DNA from: Acidobacteriota bacterium
GTDB taxonomy: Bacteria; Acidobacteriota; Terriglobia; Terriglobales; SCQP01
Reading direction: 5' to 3'
NCBI GenBank assembly: GCA_004299485.1
Contig: SCQP01000001.1
Location: 1-64,000, forward strand
DNA length: 64,000 nt
Below the pieces are notes generated by a model. That model made no database searches, was not told the DNA's origin, and saw only the letters and a list, made by a program, of their open reading frames with translations. Below, piece by piece: positions 18,017-26,082 of this stretch. A program made the translations under genes and the position numbers. The stretch's first letter is position 1; every line of letters begins with the position of its first letter.

Positions 18017-19414
18017 CTATTCACCCGCTCCAATAATGACGGCCGGAACCTGCACGCGTTGCCCCGATTTCAGCCCGGCTAGAATCTGCACTTGCTGGTT
18101 GTCAAAGTTGCCCAACTGAACTTTTTGCTGCTTCCACTGGCCATCCGCCGTCTGCACGATCACGTAGGGCTGACTCTGCCCGAAATGCACCGCCCGGCGC
18201 GGCACCAGCAAATGCGACTGCGGACTGGTGATCTTCAGATCGATCGCCGCAGATAGATCGGGCAGCAACTTGGCGCTGGCCGCGTCCACCTGAAACAACG
18301 CCGAAAACGTGCGCACCGTGTCGCCGAACCCGCCCGTCGCCACCGCAATCGGACTGGCCGTCAGCAGATGCACCGGCAACACCACTCCCGGAAAAGCATC
18401 CAGCGTGAGCGTGCCTTTCATGCCCGGGGTGAGGGTGGCGTCATCGGCCTCATTGATTTGCGCGTTGACCTCCATGTTGGTAGGGTCAAATATGCGCAGC
18501 AGCTCCTGGCCGCTGAAAAGCTGATCTCCCGGTTCCGCCGGCCCCATGCCATCGCTGCGGCGCACCGGCACCAGCCCCACCATGCCGGAAATGGGCGCGC
18601 GAATCGTCAGTGCCTCGACGTTGCCCTCGTCCCGCTCCCAATTCACCTTCGCCTGATCGCTTTGCAGTTGCAACACCCGCAACTGCGCGGCATCGGCCTT
18701 CGCCATTAGGACATTCTGCTTCTCAATGCTGGCAATATCCGCTTTGAAGTTGGTGACGTTAATCTGGTCCGACTTGAGCTGAATCTCGGTCAGCACCGGC
18801 CCCTTCGACAGCTCCAGCTCAGCATTGCCGAAGTTCGTTTGCGCCTGCTTCAGGGTAGCCGCCCGCGTCTCGCTATTGGCTTTATTCACCGCCGCCTGGT
18901 TGGCGACCTTATGCACCGAGGCCTCGTAGGTCGCCTTGTCGTCCAGGGCATCCTGCGCCACCTGCGTGTCGTCAAAGCTGGCCAGGATCTCGCCTTGAGT
19001 CACCTTCGTGCCGCTGGCCACAATATTGACCAGAATCTTCATGAAACCCGCACCCCGGATGCGCGGCACCCGGATGACCTGGCTACGCACCGCTTGTGTG
19101 GTTCCCGAGACACGCAGATCGCGCGTCAATTTCCCCGGCGCAACGGTGACCGTGCTGTAGTTGGCAATCGCCGGATTTTTTGCCGCCACACTCGCCTGCG
19201 GGCTCGCCGCCGGCTTCTGCGCCGTGGCAACCGAACTGCAAGCCGAATTCAGCGCCACCGCGACCGCCAGGGCCACTGGCAGGCAGTACAGACGTAAGGC
19301 GTATGCGGTCCTCGCCGACAGGGTCGGGGCCACGGGCCCTCGGCCCTGTCGAGCGCCGAGCGGGTCGCACGGCACAGCCGGGCGGGGCCCCGTGCCAGTT
19401 AATGGGGTCGACAT
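18017..19414 (-). CDS. HlyD-family efflux adaptor (first of three), N-terminus carries a palindromic insertion
   Basis: The adaptor core is normal: SGTTQAVRSQVIRVPRIRG, VASGTKVTQGEILASFDD, a coiled-coil hairpin, and IRAPISGMVGLVPVRRSDG. The N-terminus is odd. After MSTP comes about 30 residues (LTGTGPRPAVPCDPLGARQ, then GRGP) encoded by the palindromic element at 19334-19403, before a hydrophobic signal-like segment (LYCLPVALAVAVAL) and SACSS. A near-identical stretch occurs in PadR. I chose ATG 19414; GTG 19459 is possible. The insertion lengthens the n-region of the signal peptide, and its effect on export is unknown. This is the promoter-proximal gene of the efflux operon. Confidence 0.82.
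   Translation of the reverse strand: MSTPLTGTGPRPAVPCDPLGARQGRGPVAPTLSARTAYALRLYCLPVALAVAVALNSACSSVATAQKPAASPQASVAAKNPAIANYSTVTVAPGKLTRDLRVSGTTQAVRSQVIRVPRIRGAGFMKILVNIVASGTKVTQGEILASFDDTQVAQDALDDKATYEASVHKVANQAAVNKANSETRAATLKQAQTNFGNAELELSKGPVLTEIQLKSDQINVTNFKADIASIEKQNVLMAKADAAQLRVLQLQSDQAKVNWERDEGNVEALTIRAPISGMVGLVPVRRSDGMGPAEPGDQLFSGQELLRIFDPTNMEVNAQINEADDATLTPGMKGTLTLDAFPGVVLPVHLLTASPIAVATGGFGDTVRTFSALFQVDAASAKLLPDLSAAIDLKITSPQSHLLVPRRAVHFGQSQPYVIVQTADGQWKQQKVQLGNFDNQQVQILAGLKSGQRVQVPAVIIGAGE
19334..19403 (-). repeat. Palindromic element copy A (within HlyD adaptor N-terminus)
   Basis: The 70-bp block aligns without gaps to 29031-29100 (I count 53 of 70 identical). The central stem is GCACGGC (19367-19373), loop ACA, GCCGGGC, 6 of 7 paired. 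Read on the minus strand it encodes the TGTGPRPAVPCDPL peptide in frame with the adaptor. Confidence 0.8.
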
Positions 19415-19477
19415 AAGAGTGCTTTCTAGTGTAAACGTCGTGACCGCGGCTTTGGTCACACTATGAGGGCAAGAAAT

Positions 19478-20539
19478 TCACAGCTCGCCGTGCCCACCGC
19501 CACCACTTGGCTTCTGCGCGGCCTTGGGTGCCGGTTTGGTCACGCCAGCCGCCTGCGGAGGCATGGGAATCACCGGCGGCGGCGTGGGTATGGCAATCTG
19601 CAACTGCTGCGGGTTGATCGGACCAATGCCGGCGGCCGGCTGCTCCAACCCGGGCAGTCGTTCTTCACGAGCATCCGCGGCTGTCAGGCCGGCTTCTTGC
19701 GACTCTGCCGGCACCGGTAATTGCGCGGTGATCACCAGGACATCCTGCAAGCGCCCCAGTTCGGCGGCCGGTTTCACCGCCAGCGCCTTGAAGATTCCAT
19801 CATGACTGGTGAGAACCGCCGTCACCGTTCCCACAGGGATACCTTTGGGGTATACCTGATCTTCGCCTGACGTGACCACTTCGTCTCCGGGCTTCACCAC
19901 TTCGTTCTTCAAAACGTGCTCGACTTGCGCCGCCCCGGCGCCCAAGCCATGCAGAATGCCGCGATAGCCTTGCGCGCCCACCAGAACCCCCACCCCAGCG
20001 TCCGCCTGGGTAAGAAGCAGCACCTGCGAGGAGTTGGCGAGCACTTGGCTGAGCTTGCCCACCAGTCCCTGCGGCGTGATTACCGCCATATTGGTACGCA
20101 GACCCTGGTTGCGCCCCCGGTTCACGTAAATCGCCTGGGCATCAGGACTCGCTCCGTGGCTGATGACCTGCGCCGGCATGGTAATCATCGTAAAAGACCG
20201 GCGAAATCCCAGCAGCGCGTCCAGCCGCGGCAAATCCCGCACCGCCTGCCGAAGCTGCTGGTTCTGCAACTCCAGCTCGGTCACCTGCTTCTGCAATTGC
20301 TGATTTTGCTGATGAACGCCGCGCAGCGCGACATAATTCGCGGTGAAATCCCGCACCTTGCTGACGTAATGCTGCGAGATCCGCTCCGCCGGCAAGACCG
20401 CTTCAGCACTCCAAAGCCGGATCAACCGGATGCCGCCGGCCTCGGGGCTTCGGATCTGGTAGCCAAGCAGAAGGAGTTGACCCACCACCAGGCCCACCAG
20501 CACCCAACGACCGTGCCCGTAATGCCGCAACTCTGCCAT
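19478..20539 (-). CDS. mreC: Rod shape-determining protein MreC
   Basis: The 353-residue bitopic protein scaffolds the elongasome that links MreB to cell-wall synthesis. One N-terminal TM helix (WVLVGLVVGQLLLLGYQI) and a Gln/Leu-rich coiled coil (about residues 75-110) precede the two beta-barrel MreC domain: VISHGASPDAQAIYVNRG, ITPQGLVGKLSQV, GYRGILHGLG, VTSGEDQVYPKGIPVGTV. The last 80 residues are Pro-rich and disordered (PTPPPVIPMPPQ) and end in GGGGHGEL. It lies directly downstream of mreB. mreD is not found in the window. Confidence 0.93.
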   Translation of the reverse strand: MAELRHYGHGRWVLVGLVVGQLLLLGYQIRSPEAGGIRLIRLWSAEAVLPAERISQHYVSKVRDFTANYVALRGVHQQNQQLQKQVTELELQNQQLRQAVRDLPRLDALLGFRRSFTMITMPAQVISHGASPDAQAIYVNRGRNQGLRTNMAVITPQGLVGKLSQVLANSSQVLLLTQADAGVGVLVGAQGYRGILHGLGAGAAQVEHVLKNEVVKPGDEVVTSGEDQVYPKGIPVGTVTAVLTSHDGIFKALAVKPAAELGRLQDVLVITAQLPVPAESQEAGLTAADAREERLPGLEQPAAGIGPINPQQLQIAIPTPPPVIPMPPQAAGVTKPAPKAAQKPSGGGGHGEL

Positions 20540-20619
20540 CAGCTATCAGCTTTCCGCCACCAACCCTACCCTGTCAATCCCCGGTGCCCCGCGCCCACCA
20601 CCACCCACCACCGCCTGTA
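20524..20619. repeat. Short degenerate heptad tract between mreB and mreC
   Basis: The mreC start is followed upstream by ATCAGCT ATCAGCT TTCCGCC ACCAACC and then by CACC-rich units. The 7-bp period is recognisable but degenerate. No gene is present here. Confidence 0.4.
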
Positions 20620-21648
20620 TCACTGATCAATGGAGATTTTGCGCAGCAGCTTGAAGTCGCTGAGCATTTTCCCCGTGCCCAGCACTACGCTCGCCAGCGG
20701 ATCGTCGGCAATGGAAACCGGCAACCCGGTCTCTTCGCGGATACGCTTATCCAGGTTCTTGAGCAACGCTCCGCCGCCCGTCAGCACGATGCCCTTGTCG
20801 CTGATATCCGCGCTCAGCTCCGGCGGCGTGCGCTCCAGCGCCACCCGGATGGCATTGATAATCGTGCCCACGCTCTCGCTCAGCGCTTCCCGCACTTCCG
20901 CATCCTGAATCACCAGCGTCTTGGGCACGCCCTCGATCAGATTGCGGCCCTTGATCTCAAACGTCTCCGGCTGATCCAGCGGATACGCCGAGCCGATGCT
21001 GATTTTCACCTGCTCGGCCGTGCGTTCGCCAATCAATAGGTTGTACTTACGCTTCAGGAAATTGGTGATGGCGTCGTCCATCTCGTTGCCGGCCACGCGC
21101 ACCGAGCGCGAGTAAACAATGCCGGAGAGCGAAATCACCGCGATGTCGGTGGTCCCTCCGCCGATATCGACCACCATGTTCCCGCTCGGTTCGGTAATCG
21201 GCAGTCCGGCCCCGATCGCCGCCACCATCGCCTGCTCCACCAGAAAGACTTCGCTCGCCTTGGCGCGATACGCCGAATCCATGACCGCCCGCTTCTCCAC
21301 CTGCGTAATCTCGCTGGGCACGCCGATGACGATGCGCGGATGCACCAACACCTTCCGGTTGTGCGCCTTCTGGATGAAGTAGTTCAGCATCTTCTCGGTG
21401 ACTTTGAAGTCCGCGATGACGCCGTCCTTCATCGGCCGGATAGCCACGATGTTGCCGGGCGTGCGGCCCAGCATCTCCTTGGCCTCCTTGCCTACCGCCT
21501 CGACCTCGCCGTTAACCCGATTGATGGCGACGATAGAAGGCTCGTTGACGACGATGCCCTTCCCGCGCGCGTAGACCAGGGTGTTGGCCGTACCCAAGTC
21601 GATGGCCAGGTCGCTCGAAAAAACGCTAAACAGGGTGCGAATACTCAT
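20620..21648 (-). CDS. mreB: Rod shape-determining protein MreB (bacterial actin)
   Basis: The 342-residue cytoplasmic actin homologue polymerises under the membrane and directs lateral wall growth. Actin-fold motifs are clear: phosphate-1 DLGTANTLVY, phosphate-2 VVDIGGGTTDIAVI, adenosine loop GIVLTGGGALLKNLD, and conserved GVPSEITQVEKRAV and RVAGNEMDDAI. The start is set at ATG 21648 (MSIRTLF), where MreB similarity begins; the open frame runs upstream without homology. The gene is divergent from argS. mreC follows, so this is the usual mre order. Confidence 0.96.
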   Translation of the reverse strand: MSIRTLFSVFSSDLAIDLGTANTLVYARGKGIVVNEPSIVAINRVNGEVEAVGKEAKEMLGRTPGNIVAIRPMKDGVIADFKVTEKMLNYFIQKAHNRKVLVHPRIVIGVPSEITQVEKRAVMDSAYRAKASEVFLVEQAMVAAIGAGLPITEPSGNMVVDIGGGTTDIAVISLSGIVYSRSVRVAGNEMDDAITNFLKRKYNLLIGERTAEQVKISIGSAYPLDQPETFEIKGRNLIEGVPKTLVIQDAEVREALSESVGTIINAIRVALERTPPELSADISDKGIVLTGGGALLKNLDKRIREETGLPVSIADDPLASVVLGTGKMLSDFKLLRKISIDQ

Positions 21649-21711
21649 CTTCTTTGGACCGGGGAGAGTCTCACAATAGCACAGCCAGATGGAGATTCGG
21701 CCCACTCCCGT

Positions 21712-21717
21712 TATAAT
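21712..21717 (+). promoter_or_regulatory. TATAAT -10 box before argS
   Basis: A perfect TATAAT lies 14 nt before the GTG start of argS in the mreB-argS divergent gap. No good -35 is visible, and the predicted leader would be only about 8 nt. Confidence 0.5.
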
Positions 21718-21731
21718 CATTTCGGTTCCCC

Positions 21732-23681
21732 GTGTACTTGGCTTTAGAACAGAGTTTGGGTGAGGCGGTGCGCGCCCATCTGCGGCAGCGCTATGACTTC
21801 GAGCCCGCACAGTGGGTCGTGGAGCAGCCCCCGCGGCCTGAATTGGGCGAGTTCGCCCTGCCCTTCTGCTTCGAGCTGGCCAAGCAGCAGCGCCGCGCTC
21901 CGCGCCAGTTGGCGCAGGAAATCGCCGCCGAGCTGGCCCTACCGCCCGGCTTTGCCCGGCTCGAGGTCGCCGGCGCCGGCTATCTCAACTTCTACGTCGA
22001 CCGCCTCGCCGCCGCCCGCTCTGCCTTTAGCGTCACCGAACCCGCCGCCGCCCGCAGCCAGCCGGGCAATCCCAAGGTTATCGTCGAACACACCAATATC
22101 AACCCCAACAAAGCCGCCCATATCGGTCATCTCCGCAATGCCGTGCTGGGCGATACCTGGGTGCGGCTGCTGCGCGGACGCGGCGAGCACGTCGAGGTTC
22201 AAAACCTTCAGGACAACACCGGCGTGCAGGTCGCCGATGTGGTCGCAGCTTTTATCCATTTGGCGGAACCCTCCACGGTCGAAGCCGCGGCGGCGCGCGT
22301 CGAGGCGGCTCTCGCCGGCCCCGGCGTCCGTTTCGATTACCTCTGCTGGGATCAGTACGCCGCCATCTCGCAACGCTACGCCGACGACGAAGCCGCGCTG
22401 AAGACCTGGCGCCCAGACACGCTGCACGCCATTGAAGCTGGCGACAACCCCGTGGCCGCGCTGGCCGATCGCATCTCGACCGCCATCGCCCGCGCCCACT
22501 TGCAGACCATGCAGCGGCTGGGCATCGCCTACGACCTGCTGCCGCGCGAAAGCGAAATCCTGCAGTTGCACCTCTGGGATCACGCGTTCCGCTTGCTGCA
22601 GGAGCGCCAGGCGATCCGGCTGGAAACCGAAGGCAAGAACGCCGGCTGCTGGGTCATGGACCGGCCCGGAACGGAAACCGCCGAGGGCGAGGAAGACACC
22701 AAGGTGATCGTGCGCTCCAACGGCACCGTCACCTACGTCGCCAAAGATATCGCCTACCAGCTTTGGAAATTCGGCTTGCTGCCCTTGGAGTTCGGCTACA
22801 CCCCGTTCTACCAATACCCGAACCGTCACATCGCCTGGCGTACGGCGCTCGCGCGTGACCCCGCCGCTCCCGCCTTTGGCCGCGCCGGCTGGGTGTTTAA
22901 CGTAATTGATACCCGCCAGACCTATTTGCAGGATGTCGTCGTCGATGGCCTCCGCGCCCTGGGCTACGCGCAACAGGCCGAACACAGCGTTCATTTCAGC
23001 TATGAGATGGTGGCCCTATCGCCCGCCTGCGCCGCCGAACTCGGCTACGCCGCCGCCGAAGGCGAGAAGCGCGTGGATGTTTCCGGCCGTAAAGGCACCG
23101 GCGTCAAGGCCGACGACTTGCTCGACCGCCTCCAGGCGCGCACCCACGAAGAAGTCGCCAAGCGCCATCCCGACATGCCCGCAGCCGCGCAGCGCGACGC
23201 CGCCGATGCCATCGCCATTGGCGCACTGCGCTACTTCCTGCTCAAGTTCACACGCAACACAGTCATCGTCTTCGATTTCAAGGAAGCGCTCAATTTCGAA
23301 GGCGAAACCGGCCCCTACGTCCAATACGCCGCCGTCCGCGCCCAGAGCATTCTCGACAAAGCCGGCAGCGCGCCGGACGCAACATTTCAGCAATCCTGGT
23401 CACACTACCTGAACGAACCCGATCACTGGAATTTACTTTGGCTCGCCGCAGGGCTCGAGCAGGCCGCGCGCAATGCCGTCGAAGCCCGCGAACCCGCCAT
23501 GCTCGCCAAGTACGCCTTCGAGCTCGCGCGCGCCTTCAACACCTACTACCACCACCACCCCGTCTTGCAGGAACCGGACGCCGATAAGCGCGCGTTTCTG
23601 CTCGCCATCGTGCGCCTGACGCAGCGGCGGCTCGCTGAAGCCTTGCAGCTCATGGGCGTTCGGGTACCGCTGGCGATGTAG
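21732..23681 (+). CDS. argS: Arginyl-tRNA synthetase
   Basis: This class I synthetase charges tRNA-Arg. The 649-residue protein starts with an Arg-tRNA synthetase N-domain (to about residue 95). The catalytic core has HTNINPNKAAHIGHLRN (HIGH motif). The anticodon-binding DALR domain is at the C-terminus (YVQYAAVRAQSIL, ending RRLAEALQLMGVRVPLAM). The KMSK region is VSGRKGTGVKADDLLD, a variant that lacks the KMSK sequence itself, as in other ArgS proteins. The start is GTG at 21732. The 3' end overlaps the convergent antiporter gene by 32 bp. Confidence 0.95.
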   Translation: MYLALEQSLGEAVRAHLRQRYDFEPAQWVVEQPPRPELGEFALPFCFELAKQQRRAPRQLAQEIAAELALPPGFARLEVAGAGYLNFYVDRLAAARSAFSVTEPAAARSQPGNPKVIVEHTNINPNKAAHIGHLRNAVLGDTWVRLLRGRGEHVEVQNLQDNTGVQVADVVAAFIHLAEPSTVEAAAARVEAALAGPGVRFDYLCWDQYAAISQRYADDEAALKTWRPDTLHAIEAGDNPVAALADRISTAIARAHLQTMQRLGIAYDLLPRESEILQLHLWDHAFRLLQERQAIRLETEGKNAGCWVMDRPGTETAEGEEDTKVIVRSNGTVTYVAKDIAYQLWKFGLLPLEFGYTPFYQYPNRHIAWRTALARDPAAPAFGRAGWVFNVIDTRQTYLQDVVVDGLRALGYAQQAEHSVHFSYEMVALSPACAAELGYAAAEGEKRVDVSGRKGTGVKADDLLDRLQARTHEEVAKRHPDMPAAAQRDAADAIAIGALRYFLLKFTRNTVIVFDFKEALNFEGETGPYVQYAAVRAQSILDKAGSAPDATFQQSWSHYLNEPDHWNLLWLAAGLEQAARNAVEAREPAMLAKYAFELARAFNTYYHHHPVLQEPDADKRAFLLAIVRLTQRRLAEALQLMGVRVPLAM

Positions 23682-24834
23682 CTCGCCTCTCAAACCAGCG
23701 CGCGATCAGAATATCGGTCGAGGAATAAACCACGATCGAAAGCATAATCACCAGTCCGACCAGGTGCGCCATGTCCTCCGCCGCGGGCGTGGCCAATTCC
23801 AGAATCATCAGCCCGTAGACGACCGAGCCGAACCCTTTCGGCCCAAACCAGCCCGCCGCCAGCGTTTCTCCTCTTGAGAGCGCGCTCCCGATCATCGCAA
23901 TCTCAATCGCCACCATCCGCACCGCCGCCAGCGAGAGCAAAACGAACGCAATCGCCGCCCCGCTCAGTGGTAGAAACAAATTCGGCGCCATCTGCAAGCC
24001 GAAGATCAGAATCGCCGCTAGCTTCAGCAGCTCCGTCACTCCTTCGCCAAACTCGTGAAACGCCGCGCGCACCTCCGGGTTGAACCGCGCCACGGCAATG
24101 CCGGCCGCAAAAGCTGCCAGAAAAATATTGGCGTGTACGCGCCAGCTCACCGCCAGCACCAGCAAGCCGATGGCAAAGGCATTGAGCGGCCGCAGAATCC
24201 CCGCCGCGCCAAAGAAGCGGCTGGCTTCCAGCCGGATCGCCAGCCACGGAATCACGATCCCGATACCCACGCCCGCAGCCAGCTCCACCGCCACCATGCC
24301 CAGGCTCGCCGGCTGCAACGCCAGTTCGCCCAGAAAAATCACCACTAGCGGCAGCGCGATGCCGTCGTTAATGCCACTTTCCACGTTGAGCAGCCGCCGC
24401 AACCGCTCCGGCACCGCATCAAAGCGGAAAATCGCCGAGACGAAGATCGGGTCCGTCGGGCTCAGCACCGATCCCAGCAAAATGCCTTCGATCCAGTCGA
24501 AGCCGAGCAAATAGTGCGCCAGCGCGGCAATGCCGACGATCGTCAGCGGCATGCCGATAGCCAGCGCCCGCGTCACCAGCGCCCGCGCGCCGGGCGGCGA
24601 CGGTTCGCCGCCCGCGCGCATGCCGTCGGTAAACAGCACGCTGAACAGTGCCAGCTCCGCCAGGATGCGCAACCATTGCGGCCCCAGTCCCGGCAGCGCT
24701 CCAAAGGCCCCGCGTCCGGCCAGCAACCCGGCAAACAAAAACAGCACCGTGGTCGACAGCACCGTGCGCTGCACCAGCGCAGAAATCAGCACCGCGATCA
24801 CCAGCGTGATCGCGAAAACCAGCAGCAGGGTCAC
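23650..24834 (-). CDS. CPA1-type sodium/proton antiporter
   Basis: The 394-residue inner-membrane protein has about 12 hydrophobic segments. CPA1/NhaP hallmarks are GSVLSPTDPIFVSAIFRF (the TDP motif), NVESGINDGIALPLVV (the ESxxND motif containing the ion-binding Asp) and GWFGPKGFGSVVYGLMIL. It exchanges Na+ or K+ for protons for pH and ion homeostasis; the exact cation is not deducible. It starts just 4 bp after the end of the upstream redoxin gene on the same strand, so the two are probably cotranscribed. Confidence 0.88.
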   Translation of the reverse strand: MTLLLVFAITLVIAVLISALVQRTVLSTTVLFLFAGLLAGRGAFGALPGLGPQWLRILAELALFSVLFTDGMRAGGEPSPPGARALVTRALAIGMPLTIVGIAALAHYLLGFDWIEGILLGSVLSPTDPIFVSAIFRFDAVPERLRRLLNVESGINDGIALPLVVIFLGELALQPASLGMVAVELAAGVGIGIVIPWLAIRLEASRFFGAAGILRPLNAFAIGLLVLAVSWRVHANIFLAAFAAGIAVARFNPEVRAAFHEFGEGVTELLKLAAILIFGLQMAPNLFLPLSGAAIAFVLLSLAAVRMVAIEIAMIGSALSRGETLAAGWFGPKGFGSVVYGLMILELATPAAEDMAHLVGLVIMLSIVVYSSTDILIARWFERRATSPAVPERP

Positions 24835-24838
24835 TCCG

Positions 24839-25360
24839 CTAGTGTACGAGTGCCCGCCACCAGTCCCGCATCCCCGGCCAAAAGCCGTGCTTCACCGGTG
24901 AACCGCCCCCCGAGGTGACAGCGGCGAGAACATCGCTCGCACGCAGCCGCTGCGCCATCGCTTCCCGCGCGAACAATTCGATGTACCCATCCGCCGCCAG
25001 GATCACCGTCGCCGGCACCGCAATGCCGCCCCGCTCGCGCCGGTTGTACAAATCCCACGCCTGCACCGTCGCCCGCGCCGGGTCACACAGCAGCGGAAAG
25101 CTCAATTCGAGATCCTGCCGCAGCTTCGCCGCTCGCGCCGGCGGATCCACCGACAGCGCCGCCAGCGGGTAACCGGCGCCCGCAAATGCCTCCGCATACC
25201 GTTGAAATGCCACCAACTGGTGGATACAAAACGGTCACCAGTAGCCCCGATAAAACAGCAGCACCAGCCCCCGCGACCCGCTCAGCGTAGCAATGCTTTG
25301 CGGCACGCCGGCGTGGTCGCTCACCTCAAGCCGTGGCGCCATTTCCCCCTTGCGGACCAT
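24839..25360 (-). CDS. Peroxiredoxin-like protein with in-frame TGA (probable selenocysteine)
   Basis: Reading from ATG 25360 gives MVRKGEMAPRLEV, then VLLFYRGYW, then a TGA codon (25235-25237), then PFCIHQLVAFQRYAEAF and on to a normal redoxin end (GIAVPATVILAADGYIELF). The AhpC/TSA-like active site is normally YRGxWCPxC, so the TGA stands exactly where the resolving or catalytic Cys belongs, giving U-x-x-C. A hairpin starts directly after the TGA (see the SECIS entry). The product would be 173 residues. TAGAAT lies 5 nt before the ATG. The alternative is a Cys-to-stop nonsense mutation, but the downstream frame shows no decay. The Sec machinery is outside the window. Confidence 0.72.
25199..25234 (-). 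promoter_or_regulatory. SECIS-like hairpin after the in-frame TGA
   Basis: The transcript just after the TGA can fold with an outer stem CCGUU/AACGG (25230-25234 with 25199-25203) and an inner stem CCACC/GGUGG (25219-25223 with 25210-25214). The apical loop is AGUU. The loop begins 16 nt after the TGA and carries G at its second position. Both fit the known bacterial SECIS rules: loop about 16-37 nt downstream and an early G in the loop. Confidence 0.6.
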
Positions 25361-25399
25361 ATGCGATTCTAACCCCTTGCGCCCGTGACCCGTACAGGT

Positions 25400-25405
25400 T
25401 ACCAT
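25400..25405 (+). promoter_or_regulatory. TANNNT -10 box abutting the antitoxin start
   Basis: TACCAT ends 6 nt before ATG 25412. The following TGAGGGCATG is identical to the bases at the hicB start (37967-37976). Confidence 0.45.
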
Positions 25406-25411
25406 GAGGGC

Positions 25412-25657
25412 ATGAAGCAGGTAGGCATTGCCGATTTCAAGGCTCATCTCAGCCAATATCTGCGCGAGGCCCGTGAGGGTGAAGCAATTACGGTCACCGA
25501 CCGCGGCACGCCGGTCGCGCGACTGGGGCCGGCGCAGGCTAACGGGATTCGCATCCGGAGCGGCAAGGGCGACTTGCGGGGGCTCCCGCTGCCGCCACCC
25601 AACGACGTCGACTTCGACGTAGTCGAAATGCTGCTCCAGGACCGCGGGCGGCGCTGA
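25412..25657 (+). CDS. Type II antitoxin, Phd/YefM (prevent-host-death) type
   Basis: The 81-residue protein has the Phd/YefM N-terminal DNA-binding fold (KQVGIADFKAHLSQYLREAR, then ITVTDRGTPVARLGP). Its C-terminal tail (PPNDVDFDVVEMLLQDRGRR) would bind the toxin. It probably neutralises the PIN-domain toxin whose ATG overlaps its TGA stop by one base, and represses its own promoter. ATG 25412 is preferred over ATG 25385 because homology starts there and the -10 box spacing fits. Confidence 0.85.
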   Translation: MKQVGIADFKAHLSQYLREAREGEAITVTDRGTPVARLGPAQANGIRIRSGKGDLRGLPLPPPNDVDFDVVEMLLQDRGRR

Positions 25658-26076
25658 TGGCGTTTCTATATCTGGATTCATCCGTCGTGTTGCGCTATGT
25701 CTACCGGCAACCAGGTTTTTTGGAGCTGGCAAAACGGAGGGAAACCGTGGTCGCCAGCCCGCTAACCGGCGTCGAGTGCTTGCGTTCCCTGGATCGCATT
25801 CGCCTGGAGCAGCCCCCGCAGCCGAGCTGGCAGACAAGGCGTGCTTTGCTCTCGCTGGTTTTGGATCACGTGCAGGAGATTGACCTCACGCGGGCGATTC
25901 TGACGCGCGCTGGCGGGCCACTGGCCGTGCCGCTGAAGGCGCTGGATGCAATTCATCTCGCCAGCGCCCTGTTCTGGCACGAGCTCCACGGCGGACTCGG
26001 ATTCGCCACTCATGACCGCGCACTCGCCCGCGCCGCCCGCCTCTACGGCCTCCAGGTCGTCGGGATCACCGACTGA
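25657..26076 (+). CDS. vapC: PIN-domain ribonuclease toxin (VapC type)
   Basis: The 139-residue PIN protein has the acidic catalytic quartet: D8 in LYLDSSVVLR, E in LTGVECLRSL, D in LKALDAIHLASAL, and D in FATHDRALARAARLYG. VapC toxins cleave tRNA or rRNA, and the target here is unknown. It is coupled to the upstream antitoxin (TGATG overlap) and converges on the ABC permease gene with a 6-bp gap. All active-site residues are present, so the pair looks functional. Confidence 0.87.
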   Translation: MAFLYLDSSVVLRYVYRQPGFLELAKRRETVVASPLTGVECLRSLDRIRLEQPPQPSWQTRRALLSLVLDHVQEIDLTRAILTRAGGPLAVPLKALDAIHLASALFWHELHGGLGFATHDRALARAARLYGLQVVGITD

Positions 26077-26082
26077 GCCGCC

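Noticed and set aside
25235-25837. Minus-strand frame of 200 codons ending at the TGA as a separate protein
   Set aside because: Only its last 41 codons are redoxin-like. The upstream part is antisense to the antitoxin and has no family features.
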